Positions 1-9,014 of a DNA stretch of 13,302 nucleotides are shown here, one piece after another. Below the pieces are notes generated by a model, which had not been told where the DNA came from, did not search any database, and was given only the letters and a program-made list of their open reading frames with translations. Numbering within the stretch: the stretch's first letter is position 1; each line of letters begins with the position of its first letter. The position numbers and the translations under genes are program-made. The stretch spans positions 1-13,302 of the forward strand of contig BJHC01000015.1 of the NCBI GenBank assembly GCA_014191535.1, read 5' to 3'. The stretch is from Cyanobium sp. (GTDB lineage: Bacteria > Cyanobacteriota > Cyanobacteriia > PCC-6307 > Cyanobiaceae).

Positions 1-799
1 CCGCCAGCTCGACCCGCTGCCGCCCCCCCACCAACCAGTTGCGTTCGTGGATCTGCAACTGCGGCTGGGGCAGCTCCACCGCCGCCAGCTCCGCCCCCCG
101 GGCCACCGTGCTGGCCAGCAGCTCCAGGGCCTGGCGGGCCGGCAGGCTGGGGGCCCGCAGCAGCAGTCGGCCGTGGTCCTGACGGATGCGGAAGGGGCTG
201 CCCTGCAGGCTGCGGGCCAGCTGCCGCTGCCACGGCAGGGGCTGCCCCGTGAGCGAGCGGCTGCTCTGGGTGAGCTGCAGACGCCCCGGGGCCGGGAAGC
301 GCAGGGAGGTGTCCAGCTCCACGCAGCCCGCCAACAGCGCCGTGAGCAGCAGCAGCACCAACACCACCACGGCAAAGCCCAGCGGGGCGCGGGTGGCTCC
401 GGTGGGCGGCGGCGGGGGCGGCTCCGGCAGGCGCCGCCGCCGACCGCGGCGGGCCATGGCCCGCACCTGCCCCTCGAGGGGCTCCATCTCCCCCAGGCTG
501 GGCAGGGTCATCGACCACTCGCGCGGCCGCTGCAGGGCCGGGGCCTCCAGCACCTCCTGCAGATCCCGGGCCTGGTTGCGCAGGTTGGCGTCACGGCAGG
601 CCCGCAGGCTGCGGCAGGTGGCCGCCGCAGCCGCCGTGTCCCCTTGCCCCATCTGGGCCGTGGCCAGCAGCAGGCGCAGCTCACCTCCCTCAGGGGTGCT
701 GGCCCCGTGCAGCTCCAGCAAGGGCGCCAGCAGCTGCTGGCAGCGGCCGTAATCGCCGCGCTCCAGGGCCGCCCGGGCCTGCTCCAGTGCGTCCGCCAC
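1..799 (-). CDS. TPR-like N-terminal domain + membrane anchor + DUF3153-like domain, 3' end cut by window edge
   Basis: The reading frame is open from a GTG at 799 to the left edge (266 codons) and lacks its stop. Residues 1 to about 100 are helical and alanine/leucine-rich, with a TPR-like pattern (ALERGDYGRCQQLL, then LLLATAQMGQGDTAAA). An arginine-rich, proline-rich linker at about 115-138 precedes one hydrophobic segment at about 140-157, which ends in the lipobox-like LAGC with Cys159. The exported part then resembles cyanobacterial DUF3153 proteins, including a late ERNWL motif near residue 252. The basic stretch before the helix predicts the N-terminus stays in the cytoplasm. The gene starts 8 bases after the argB stop, so it is probably cotranscribed with argB. 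Function is unknown; DUF3153 is assigned from memory of the family pattern. Confidence 0.72.
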   Translation of the reverse strand, partial: MADALEQARAALERGDYGRCQQLLAPLLELHGASTPEGGELRLLLATAQMGQGDTAAAAATCRSLRACRDANLRNQARDLQEVLEAPALQRPREWSMTLPSLGEMEPLEGQVRAMARRGRRRRLPEPPPPPPTGATRAPLGFAVVVLVLLLLTALLAGCVELDTSLRFPAPGRLQLTQSSRSLTGQPLPWQRQLARSLQGSPFRIRQDHGRLLLRAPSLPARQALELLASTVARGAELAAVELPQPQLQIHERNWLVGGRQRVELA

Positions 800-807
800 C
801 CCGCGGC

Positions 808-1707
808 TCAGCCCCGGCCGGGGCTGGAGCGGCCCACCACCATGGTGCCGATGCCCGCATCGGTGAACACCTCCAGCAGCAGGGCGTGGGGGGTGCGGCC
901 ATCCACGATGTGGGCCGCCGCCACCCCCTGGGCCAGGGCGCGGATGCAGCACTCGGTCTTGGGGGTCATGCCACCGGCCACCACGCCGGAGGCGATCAGC
1001 TCGCGGGCGCCCGAGAGGGTCACCGAGCGGATCAGGGAGGCCGGGTCCTCGCGGTTGCGCAGGATGCCGGGGGTGTCGGTGAGCAGGATCAGCTTTTCGG
1101 CCTGCAGGGCCGCCGCCAGCTCGCCGGCCACGGTGTCAGCGTTGATGTTGTGGGCCTGGCCCGAGCGATCGGCCGCCACCGAAGAGATCACCGGGATGTA
1201 GCCGGCATCCAGCAGCGGCAGCAGCACGGATGGATCCACGGCAGCCACATCCCCCACCAAGCCGTTGCTGCCATCGCCATAGGTGCGCGCCACCACCAGG
1301 CCCCCATCGCTGCCGCAGAGCCCCACCGCCTTGGCCCCCAGCCGGTTCAGCCCGTTGACGATGTGCTTGTTGACGCGGCCCACCAGCACCATCTCCACCA
1401 CATCCATGGTTTCGGGGGTGGTGACCCGCAGGCCATTGCGGAACTCCGGCTCGATGTTCAACCGGGCCAACCAGTCGTTGATCTCCGGCCCACCGCCGTG
1501 CACCACCACCGGCTTCACCCCCACCGAGGCCAGCAGCACCAGATCGCGGTAAACGGCGTCGCGCAGGTCCTCCCGGGCCATGGCCGCCCCGCCGTACTTC
1601 ACCACCACCCGCCGGCCGGCGAAGCGCTGGATGTAGGGCAGGGCCTCACTCAGCACCGACACCCGCAGGGCATCGCTGTGGTCGCTGGCGGCGGAGGTGG
1701 AGCTCAA
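808..1707 (-). CDS. argB: Acetylglutamate kinase
   Basis: ArgB phosphorylates N-acetyl-L-glutamate with ATP, the second and controlled step of arginine synthesis, in the cytoplasm. The 299-residue length fits the family. Visible motifs are VVKYGGAAM (residues 35-43, nucleotide binding), [11 protein letters not shown] (about 68-78, substrate and phosphate contacts), a CGSDGG loop near 135, [11 protein letters not shown] (about 193-203) and a C-terminal GGMTPK segment. The N-terminal helix ([13 protein letters not shown]) is of the kind found in hexameric, arginine-inhibited enzymes. In cyanobacteria this enzyme is activated by the PII signalling protein; that is family knowledge, not visible here. 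The start is a TTG at 1707; no in-frame ATG lies nearby, and in-frame GTG codons at residues 16 and 18 would still keep the kinase fold. It follows the DUF2854 gene by 50 bases and leads the DUF3153 gene by 8. Confidence 0.96.
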   Translation of the reverse strand: MSSTSAASDHSDALRVSVLSEALPYIQRFAGRRVVVKYGGAAMAREDLRDAVYRDLVLLASVGVKPVVVHGGGPEINDWLARLNIEPEFRNGLRVTTPETMDVVEMVLVGRVNKHIVNGLNRLGAKAVGLCGSDGGLVVARTYGDGSNGLVGDVAAVDPSVLLPLLDAGYIPVISSVAADRSGQAHNINADTVAGELAAALQAEKLILLTDTPGILRNREDPASLIRSVTLSGARELIASGVVAGGMTPKTECCIRALAQGVAAAHIVDGRTPHALLLEVFTDAGIGTMVVGRSSPGRG

Positions 1708-1757
1708 GGCGGGCTGGGGATCTACACGAACGGTATCCAGGCTGGGAAGCCCGGCCC

Positions 1758-2294
1758 TCAGGCGGGCAGCAGTTCCAGCAGCACCTCACCGCTGCCGGGC
1801 TGGGAGAGCCGGGCCTGCAGGCCCTTGGCGAAGAAGCGGCCCAGGCGCTCCTGTTTCTCCTGCCAGCGCCCGTAGGGCACGCCCTCGGTGCGGAAGCGCA
1901 GGGCCAGGCCGTAGCCCCCGTCCACCGCCAGCTCCAACACGCTCAGCAGCTGCGGCGGCGCGTCCTCGTCCCAGAGCTTGAGGGCCTCCAGGGAGCTCTC
2001 CAGGTGGGCTTTCTGGCCATAGCGCCAGCGGGTCACATCCTTCACCAGCTTGCGCAGGGTCTGGTTGGCGGGCAACTCCCGCAGGGGCAGCACCGCCGGA
2101 TCCGGCGGCAGCAGGTCCGCCGGGGGCAGCTCCGACGACTTCAACGCCAGACCCCCCAGCAGGATCGGAATCCCGTAGAAGATCGTGGGCAGGCTGAGGT
2201 TGGGATTGGCGGTGGCGTAGCCGATCCAGCCGATCACCGACAGGGAGACCCCGGCGATGGTGACTAGGCTTCCGGGTGAGGTCAGGGAACGCAT
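1758..2294 (-). CDS. DUF2854 family membrane protein
   Basis: This 178-residue protein resembles the DUF2854 family, found in cyanobacteria and plastid-bearing plants; its function is unknown. Two hydrophobic helices occupy about residues 7-29 and 34-53, joined by a short turn (TANPNLSLP), and the [14 protein letters not shown] stretch is typical of the family. A soluble domain of about 125 residues follows, containing [15 protein letters not shown] and a C-terminal RFFAKGL segment. I chose the ATG at 2294 because family members begin right before the first helix (MRSLTSPGS); an in-frame ATG at 2354 would add 20 unconserved-looking residues. The chosen start codon shares bases with the start codon of the divergent small gene. 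It heads the run that continues into argB. Confidence 0.85.
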   Translation of the reverse strand: MRSLTSPGSLVTIAGVSLSVIGWIGYATANPNLSLPTIFYGIPILLGGLALKSSELPPADLLPPDPAVLPLRELPANQTLRKLVKDVTRWRYGQKAHLESSLEALKLWDEDAPPQLLSVLELAVDGGYGLALRFRTEGVPYGRWQEKQERLGRFFAKGLQARLSQPGSGEVLLELLPA

Positions 2295-2517
2295 GGCGCC
2301 ATCTTCGGTCAACGGGGATTCAGCACAGGACGCCGCCGCGGAGCAGCCCTCCACCCCCGAGCTGCTGGAGCAGCTGCGCAGCGACCGACTCTGGTTGCTG
2401 CAACAGATCGATGCGGGGCGCTGGCCAGATCTCAGGCTCGATCTGGCGGCCCTGGAGCGGGAGCTGGGTCAGTTGCTGGAGCAGGCCCAGGAGCGGCTGG
2501 GCAGCCCCCAGCCCTGA
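2293..2517 (+). CDS. Small coiled-coil hypothetical protein (74 aa)
   Basis: I do not recognise a named family. The product is 74 residues: a disordered N-terminus (about 1-20), then a highly charged leucine-rich segment from about 22 to 70 with heptad-like spacing (LLEQLRSDRLWLLQQI, then LERELGQLLEQAQERL), which predicts one or two long helices or a coiled coil. It has no membrane segment or cysteine. The ATG at 2293 is used; an in-frame upstream GTG/ATG region from 2257 would run further into the opposing DUF2854 gene. It converges on ssb with a 24-base gap. Codon use matches the neighbours, which supports a real gene. Confidence 0.66.
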   Translation: MAPSSVNGDSAQDAAAEQPSTPELLEQLRSDRLWLLQQIDAGRWPDLRLDLAALERELGQLLEQAQERLGSPQP

Positions 2518-2541
2518 ACAGCGGCGACGGCGATGCAGCGC

Positions 2542-3078
2542 TCAGAAGGGAATCTCGTCGTCACCCTCGGGCAGGTCGGGCACCAGCGGGGAGGCATTCC
2601 AGGTGGGGGGCTCGGGAGCGGCGGCCGCGGCCGGGGCAGGAGCGGCGGCCCGGGTGGGGCGCGGTGCCGCCTGGCGGGCGGGGGCACTGGCCCCCGACGG
2701 GGCGGCGGGTGCCGGGGCGGATGCGGCCATCGGCATCGCTGCGGGCGCCGGTGCTTGGCCACTGCCACCACTGCCCGCTCCGATCGGATGCAAGCGCGCC
2801 AGGGTGAATTCGGCCCGCTTCTCCTTGACACCGTCCTGACGGGTGACGGTGTTCATGCGCAGCCGGCCCTCCACCATCAGGCGCTGGCCCACCTGCACGC
2901 GGTTCTGCAGGTCCTGGGCGAGGTTGCCCCAACCCACCACCTTGAGCTGGCCCGGCGGATCATCGGGGCGCAGCCCCTCAAACTGCACGGCCATCTCCGC
3001 CACTGGAGTCTGGTTGTCCTGGGTGTAGCGCACCTGGGGCGCCTCCAACACCTCCACCTCCAGCAAGCAATGGTTCAC
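2542..3078 (-). CDS. ssb: Single-stranded DNA-binding protein
   Basis: SSB coats single-stranded DNA during replication, recombination and repair, and recruits partner proteins through its C-terminal tip. Residues 1 to about 102 form the OB-fold part (VRYTQDNQTPVAEMAVQFEG, VVGWGNLAQDL, VGQRLMVEGRLRMN). A linker from about 103 to 160 is almost entirely Ala, Pro, Gly and Ser. The tail ends in GDDEIPF, close to the canonical acidic DDDIPF tip. I chose the GTG at 3078 because the product then starts VNHCLLEVEVLEAPQ, as in related cyanobacterial proteins; a TTG at 3096 would add six residues. The result is 178 residues. The gene is divergent from cobK with only 32 bases between starts. Confidence 0.93.
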   Translation of the reverse strand: MNHCLLEVEVLEAPQVRYTQDNQTPVAEMAVQFEGLRPDDPPGQLKVVGWGNLAQDLQNRVQVGQRLMVEGRLRMNTVTRQDGVKEKRAEFTLARLHPIGAGSGGSGQAPAPAAMPMAASAPAPAAPSGASAPARQAAPRPTRAAAPAPAAAAAPEPPTWNASPLVPDLPEGDDEIPF

Positions 3079-3110
3079 AGGACCGGGCAACAGCAAGGGG
3101 CCACATCCTG

Positions 3111-3935
3111 ATGCACGAGCAGCCTTTGCACCAGGGGGGGGCCGCCCAGCCGCCGCTGATCTGGCTGCTGGGGGGCACCGGCGACGGCCCGCCCCTGGCC
3201 GAAGCCCTGCTGCAGCGCGGCTGGCGGCTGCGGGTGAGCCTGGTCACCGCCGCGGCCACCCGTGCCTACACCCCCCATCCCCAGCTGCAGCTGCTGGTGG
3301 GGGACCTGGCGGATGACGCCGCCGTGGAGCGCGAGCTGCAGCGGCAACACCCCCACTGGGTGGTGGATGCCACCCACCCCTTCGCCCAGCACATCAGCGC
3401 CCGGCTGGAGCGGGTCTGCCGCCGGATCGGACAGCCCCTAGAGCGGCTGGAACGCCCCAGCCTGGCGGCCGACGCCGCGGCGACGGCGGGAACCACCGTT
3501 GCCCTACCGGGACTCGCCGCCCTGGCGGATCTCAACCTCACGGGGGAGCGGTTGCTGCTGGCGATCGGATCGCGGCAACTGGCCCAGGCCCTGGCGGCCA
3601 GCAACGCCGACGCCCATTACGCCCGCATCCTCGATCGCCCCGGCAGCCTGCAGCTGGCCCTGGCGGCGGGCCTGCGGGACCACCAACTGGCCTGCCTGCG
3701 GCCCAGCCAGCCCCAGCCGGGGGAGCTGGAGGCCGGGGCCCTGGAGACGGCCCTGTGCCGGCGCTGGGGGATCACGGCGGTGCTGTGCCGGGCGGGGGGC
3801 GGCCGCAGCGAAGCCCTCTGGCGCCAGGTGTGCCACCGGCTGGGACTGCGCCTGCTGCTGGTGCAGCGCCCGGCGGGCCCCGGATCCGATGGCTTGCCGC
3901 TGGAGCCGCTGCTGGAGAAGCTGGGCCATCCCTGA
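3111..3935 (+). CDS. cobK: Precorrin-6A reductase (CobK/CbiJ family)
   Basis: CobK/CbiJ reduces precorrin-6A (or its cobalt form) with NAD(P)H in corrin ring synthesis, a step towards (pseudo)cobalamin. The 274-residue length fits. The N-terminal nucleotide-binding motif reads WLLGGTGDG (residues 18-26), followed by VVDATHPFAQ (84-93), an AIGSRQLAQ segment near 151, the ARILDRPGS motif near 170 and a C-terminal CRAGGG loop. The start is an ATG at 3111; no later ATG or GTG precedes the nucleotide-binding motif. A run of eight G (3134-3141) lies in codons 8-11. It is followed by cutA after 18 bases. Whether the substrate carries cobalt cannot be read from the sequence. Confidence 0.9.
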   Translation: MHEQPLHQGGAAQPPLIWLLGGTGDGPPLAEALLQRGWRLRVSLVTAAATRAYTPHPQLQLLVGDLADDAAVERELQRQHPHWVVDATHPFAQHISARLERVCRRIGQPLERLERPSLAADAAATAGTTVALPGLAALADLNLTGERLLLAIGSRQLAQALAASNADAHYARILDRPGSLQLALAAGLRDHQLACLRPSQPQPGELEAGALETALCRRWGITAVLCRAGGGRSEALWRQVCHRLGLRLLLVQRPAGPGSDGLPLEPLLEKLGHP

Positions 3936-3953
3936 CGGCCCCGCTGCCGCCCC

Positions 3954-4268
3954 ATGGCCCAGCCCCTGACGCTCTGCCTCACCACGGAAGCCTCCGAAGC
4001 CCAGGCGGAAGCCCTGGCCCAGGCCCTGGTGGAGCGGGGCCTGGCGGCCTGCGTGGCCCTCACGCCGATGCGCTCGCTCTACCGCTGGCGCGGAACCCTG
4101 GAGCGCAGCCAGGAGGTGCAGCTGCTGATCAAAACCAGCCCCAGCCGGCTGGCGGAGCTGGAGGCAGCGGTGCGGCAGCTGCACAGCTACGACACCCCGG
4201 AATGGATCCACTGGCCGGCGGAGGCCAGCGCCGCCTACGGCGCCTGGGTGGCCGAGGGCTGCAGCTGA
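3954..4268 (+). CDS. cutA: Divalent-ion tolerance protein CutA
   Basis: CutA1 is a small cytoplasmic trimer; the name comes from copper tolerance in E. coli, but its biochemical role is not settled. The 104-residue product shows the family hallmarks: ACVALTPMRSLYRWRGTLE (residues 32-50, with Cys33 and Trp45), the EVQLLIKT strand (54-61) and the HSYDTPEWIHWP segment (77-88, usually H-x-Y-E-x-P-E). It starts with ATG 18 bases after the cobK stop, so the two are probably cotranscribed. The last 34 bases overlap the end of the convergent PfkB kinase gene on the other strand. Confidence 0.92.
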   Translation: MAQPLTLCLTTEASEAQAEALAQALVERGLAACVALTPMRSLYRWRGTLERSQEVQLLIKTSPSRLAELEAAVRQLHSYDTPEWIHWPAEASAAYGAWVAEGCS

Positions 4269-5248
4269 GCCGCCAGCTTGCGCAGGTCCGCCTGGGGGCG
4301 CGGGCCCAGCTGGGTCACCACCTGACCGGCGCAGAGGGAACCCAGCCGGCCGCAGTCCACCAGCGGCTGGCCCTGGCAGTAGGCATGCAGGAAGCCGGCG
4401 GCGTAGAGATCGCCGGCGCCGGTGGTGTCCACCAGGGGGCCGAGCTTGAACGGCTCCACCACATGGGTGCCGTCGCCGTTGAGGATCAGGGAGCCCTGCT
4501 CACTGCGGGTGAGGGCCGCCACCCGGCAGCGGCCCCGCACCTGGTCGGCGGCCTCCTCAAAGCTGTTGGCCTTGTAGAGGGAGGTGATCTCCATCTCATT
4601 GGCGAACAGGATGTCGACGTGGCCGTCCACCAGCTCCTGGAAGCTGTCGCGGTGACGCTCCACGCAGAAGGCATCGGAGAGGCTGAGGGCCACCTCGGCG
4701 CCGTTGGCGCGGGCCACCTCAGCGGCGGCGATGAAGGCCCGCTTGGCCTCGTCGCTGTCCCACAGATAGCCCTCCAGGTAGAGCACCCGGGCCTGGGCCA
4801 CCAGGTTCAGGTCGAGGTCGCTGGGGTCGAGGCCCACCGACGCCCCCAGGTAGGTGCACATGGTGCGCTGGGCGTCGGGGGTGACCAGGATCAGGCAGCG
4901 GGCGGTGGAGGGGCCGGCAGTGGCGGCCGGGGTGTCGAATCGCGCCCCCACGGCGCGGATGTCGTGGGCAAAGATGCCCCCCAGCTGGTCGTCGCGAACG
5001 CGGCCGATGAAGCCAGCCCGCCCCCCCAGCTGGGCGATGCCCGCCAGGGTGTTGGCGGCGGAGCCACCGGAGGTTTCCAGGCCGGGGCCGACACTGCCGT
5101 ACAGGCGCTCGGCCTGCTGTTCATCCACCAGGGCCATGGTGCCCTTGGTGAGCTCGAAGCGATCGAGCAGATCGTCGTCCACCTGCACCAGCACATCCAC
5201 GATGGCGTTGCCGATGCCGACAACGTCGAGGCTCTTGGGGGCGGTCAT
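4235..5248 (-). CDS. PfkB-family carbohydrate/nucleoside kinase (adenosine-kinase-like)
   Basis: This 337-residue protein is a ribokinase/PfkB-fold kinase. It shows the GNAIVDVLV start (residues 13-21), GGSAANT (61-67), the IGRVRDDQLG segment near 81, NEME (207-210) and the C-terminal DTTGAGD (274-280), where Asp280 is the expected catalytic base and the glycines form the anion hole. Related cyanobacterial proteins are often annotated as adenosine kinases, but substrate cannot be read from the sequence; a sugar kinase remains possible. I chose the ATG at 5248 because the preceding part of the open frame overlaps purA. It lies 20 bases after the purA stop, which suggests cotranscription and a purine link. 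Its 3' end overlaps cutA by 34 bases. Confidence 0.9.
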   Translation of the reverse strand: MTAPKSLDVVGIGNAIVDVLVQVDDDLLDRFELTKGTMALVDEQQAERLYGSVGPGLETSGGSAANTLAGIAQLGGRAGFIGRVRDDQLGGIFAHDIRAVGARFDTPAATAGPSTARCLILVTPDAQRTMCTYLGASVGLDPSDLDLNLVAQARVLYLEGYLWDSDEAKRAFIAAAEVARANGAEVALSLSDAFCVERHRDSFQELVDGHVDILFANEMEITSLYKANSFEEAADQVRGRCRVAALTRSEQGSLILNGDGTHVVEPFKLGPLVDTTGAGDLYAAGFLHAYCQGQPLVDCGRLGSLCAGQVVTQLGPRPQADLRKLAAQLQPSATQAP

Positions 5249-5268
5249 GGGCTGGTGGTGCGCGGTGG

Positions 5269-6606
<1,338 letters not shown>

Positions 6607-6638
6607 CTAAGCACAAAGGAAGAGGATCTCAGATCGGG

Positions 6639-6669
6639 TGACCCTCCGTCAAAAAAAGAGGGAGGGTCA
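6639..6669 (-). repeat. 9-bp perfect inverted repeat in the psb27-purA gap, T7 tract in loop
   Basis: TGACCCTCC (6639-6647) and GGAGGGTCA (6661-6669) are exact reverse complements, separated by a 13-base loop holding seven A (seven T on the psb27/purA strand). It resembles a terminator, but the T tract sits in the loop, not after the stem, so it does not fit a standard intrinsic terminator. It could protect the psb27 mRNA 3' end or act as a processing site. It lies 9 bases beyond the psb27 stop. Confidence 0.5.
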
Positions 6670-6677
6670 GCGGCCCA

Positions 6678-7124
6678 TCAGGCGCCGCGCACGGCGCCGG
6701 TTTCCGCCTTCTTGAGTTCCTTGGTGAGGCGATCGCGCAGGGCGTCGGGCACCGGGCGGTTGGGGTAATTGGCGTAGTGGCCCGCCAGGGAGTTGAGGGC
6801 GGTCTGCATGGTGGTGAACGAGGCCAGGCCGTTCACGTCGGGGCGGGGGCGGTAGCGGGCCATGTAGGAATTGATCAGGGCCCGGGCCTGGGTTTCGGAG
6901 TCGGAACGGCCGGGATCATCGGCGGCCACCCCCAGGGTGCTGAGCAGGGCATCGGCGACGCTCACCGTGTCCTCCACGTAGTTGCCGCTGATGGCACCGC
7001 CCTCACCGGAGCAGGCGGTGAGCAGCAACGACAGGCAGAGGCACAGCACCAGACAGGGGGCGAGCACCGCTGTTCGCAGGGTCCGCGCCAGGGCTGCCGT
7101 GAATCGTTGCCATCCGCCAGCCAT
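6678..7124 (-). CDS. psb27: Photosystem II assembly lipoprotein Psb27
   Basis: Psb27 is a thylakoid-lumen lipoprotein that binds immature or damaged photosystem II at CP43 and helps assembly of the manganese cluster. The 148-residue precursor has an N-terminal signal with a hydrophobic core (about residues 18-36) and the lipobox LTAC, with Cys38 as the likely lipidated residue. The mature part matches the four-helix Psb27 pattern: GNYVEDTVSVADAL, the RALINSYMARYRPRPDVNG stretch (about 81-99), FTTMQTALNSLAGHY and a basic C-terminal helix with RLTKELKKAE. It starts with ATG 60 bases after proS and ends 89 bases before purA, so it may share their transcript. Confidence 0.94.
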   Translation of the reverse strand: MAGGWQRFTAALARTLRTAVLAPCLVLCLCLSLLLTACSGEGGAISGNYVEDTVSVADALLSTLGVAADDPGRSDSETQARALINSYMARYRPRPDVNGLASFTTMQTALNSLAGHYANYPNRPVPDALRDRLTKELKKAETGAVRGA

Positions 7125-7170
7125 GGGTTCCGTTTCGGTTGCTGCGGATCCTAGGTGTCCCCTGGGCTCT

Positions 7171-7185
7171 GGGCCGCAGCGGCCC
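7171..7185 (-). repeat. Small GC-rich hairpin at the proS stop codon
   Basis: GGGCCG and CGGCCC form a 6-bp stem around a three-base loop (7171-7176 and 7180-7185), overlapping one base of the proS stop. No T tract follows, so it is at most a weak or factor-dependent termination or mRNA-end signal. It may simply be chance in GC-rich DNA. Confidence 0.25.
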
Positions 7186-9014
7186 TAGGCCGCCGCCAGC
7201 CCCCGCCGCTCGGCCGCCAGCTGCTCCAGCAACAGCGGCTGCAGCGCATCCACCGCCAGATCCCGACGCTCCCCACCGGCCCGCTGCACCAGTTCCACCT
7301 GGCCATCGGCCGCGCCGCGGCCCACCACCACCCGCCAGGGGATGCCCAGCAGATCGGCATCCTTGAACTTCACGCCGGCCCGCTCGGCCCGGTCGTCGAA
7401 CAACACATCCACCCCGGCGGCCTGGAGTGCGCCGTAGAGCTGCTCCCCCAGCTGCAGCTGGGCCGGCTCCGCCGCGTTGGCCACCACCACGATCACCTCG
7501 AAGGGGGCGATGGCCGTGGGCCAGCAGATGCCGTTGGCATCGTGGTGCTGCTCCACGGCGGCCTGGGCCAGCCGCGACACCCCGATGCCGTAGCAGCCCA
7601 TCCACAGGGGCTCCTCCTGGCCGGCCTCCGTGGTGAAGGTGGCCTCGAGGGCGGCCGAGTATTTGCGGCCCAGCTGGAAGATGTGGCCCACCTCGATGCC
7701 GCGGCTGGCCTCCAGCCGCTGGGCGGGGTCGTGCAGGCAGCGGTCGCCGGGCTGGGCGGAGCGCAGATCGAGGCTCTCCGGGGCCGGGCACAGCGCACCC
7801 CAGCTGGCCCCCACCAGGTGCCGATCCAGGGCGTTGGCTCCGCACACGAAGGCCTCCAGGGCGGTGGCGGTGGCATCCGCCAGGCGCAGGAAGCGCGGCT
7901 GCCAGCTGCGGGCCCCCGCCAGGGCTGCATCGGGCAGCTGCGGGCCCAGGTAACCGAAGGGCAGCGTGGTGAGGCCCTCGCGCTGGGCCGCCTCCGGGGT
8001 GAGGGGGCCGAGCTCCAGCAGGGTTCCATGGTCGGCGCCGCAACGGGCGGTCACCGCATTGGCCAGCTTCACCTCATTGAGCTGCTGGTCGCCCCGCAGG
8101 CTCACCAACAGGGGCTGCTGGCAGCCGTCCTCGAAGCGGGCCAACAGCAGCAGCACCTTCACCACCTGGGTGGGATCAAGCCCATGGGCCTGGCTCAGCT
8201 GCTCGATGCTGCTGGCGCCGGGGGTGTCCAGGGTGTCGCCGGCACCGGCGCTGCGCGCCCCTGACGGCAGGGGCACCGCCTCGGGGGCCAGGGACACGGC
8301 CCGCTCCTGGTTGGCCGCATAGGAGCCATCGCCACTGGCGAGGATCAGGTCTTCGCCGGCATCGGCGGTGACCATGAACTCCTGGCTGGCGGAGCCGCCG
8401 ATGGCACCGCTGTCGGCCTCCACCGCCACGGCCCGCAGGCCACAGCGGCTGAAGATGCGCCGGTAGGCCTGGTCCATGGCGCCATAGGTCTGCCGCAGGC
8501 AGGCCTCATCGGCGTGGAAGGAATAGGCGTCCTTCATGATGAATTCGCGCCCCCGCATCAGACCGAAGCGCGGCCGGATCTCATCGCGGAATTTGGTCTG
8601 GATTTGGTAGAGGTTCACCGGCAGCTGCCGGTAGGAGCGCAGCAGGTCGCCCGCCAGGGCTGTGATCACCTCCTCATGGGTGGGGCCGAGCCCCAGCTCC
8701 CGGCCCTGGCGATCCTCGAGGTGGAACATGATCCCCTCGCCGTCGGTGTAACCGGCCCAGCGGCCACTGCGCTGCCAGAGCTCCGCCGGCTGCAGCTGCG
8801 GCAGCAGCGTCTCCAGGGCACCGGTGGCGTTCAGCTCCTCGCGCACGATGGCGGAGATCTTCTGCAGCACCCGCCACAACAGGGGCAGATAGGCATAGAT
8901 GCCACTGCCCACCCGGCGGATGTAACCGGCCCGCAGCAACAGCTTGTGGGAGGGAATCTCCGCCTCGGCGGGGTCATCCCGGAGCGTCACCAGCATCAGG
9001 CGGGAGACGCGCAT
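7185..9014 (-). CDS. proS: Prolyl-tRNA synthetase, bacterial type with editing domain
   Basis: ProS charges tRNA-Pro with proline. It is a class II synthetase. The 609-residue product starts with the classic MRVSRLMLVTLRDDPAEAE. Motif 1 lies around LLRAGYIRRVGSGIYAYLPL (residues 26-45), GPTHEE at 110-115, motif 2 around KFRDEIRPRFGLMRGREF (141-158) and motif 3 at GCYGIGVSRL (473-482). A long insertion between motifs 2 and 3 (about 225-400) is the bacterial-type editing domain that removes mischarged alanine; its VVKVLLL segment is visible near 275. The C-terminal anticodon-binding domain includes DVLFDDRAERAGVKFKDADL. The ATG at 9014 is the clear start. It is the first gene of a long minus-strand run. 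Confidence 0.97.
   Translation of the reverse strand: MRVSRLMLVTLRDDPAEAEIPSHKLLLRAGYIRRVGSGIYAYLPLLWRVLQKISAIVREELNATGALETLLPQLQPAELWQRSGRWAGYTDGEGIMFHLEDRQGRELGLGPTHEEVITALAGDLLRSYRQLPVNLYQIQTKFRDEIRPRFGLMRGREFIMKDAYSFHADEACLRQTYGAMDQAYRRIFSRCGLRAVAVEADSGAIGGSASQEFMVTADAGEDLILASGDGSYAANQERAVSLAPEAVPLPSGARSAGAGDTLDTPGASSIEQLSQAHGLDPTQVVKVLLLLARFEDGCQQPLLVSLRGDQQLNEVKLANAVTARCGADHGTLLELGPLTPEAAQREGLTTLPFGYLGPQLPDAALAGARSWQPRFLRLADATATALEAFVCGANALDRHLVGASWGALCPAPESLDLRSAQPGDRCLHDPAQRLEASRGIEVGHIFQLGRKYSAALEATFTTEAGQEEPLWMGCYGIGVSRLAQAAVEQHHDANGICWPTAIAPFEVIVVVANAAEPAQLQLGEQLYGALQAAGVDVLFDDRAERAGVKFKDADLLGIPWRVVVGRGAADGQVELVQRAGGERRDLAVDALQPLLLEQLAAERRGLAAA

Noticed and set aside
47..1201. A 384-codon plus-strand frame across the DUF3153 and argB genes
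   Set aside because: It crosses two minus-strand genes with clear motifs and codes for low-complexity Gln/Arg/Gly sequence.
6639..6669. Reading the psb27-purA inverted repeat as an intrinsic terminator
   Set aside because: The T tract is in the loop, not after the stem, on either strand, so I list it as a repeat instead.
7003..8043. A 346-codon minus-strand frame inside proS
   Set aside because: Arg/Gly/Pro-rich out-of-frame product; the proS frame spans it completely with catalytic motifs.
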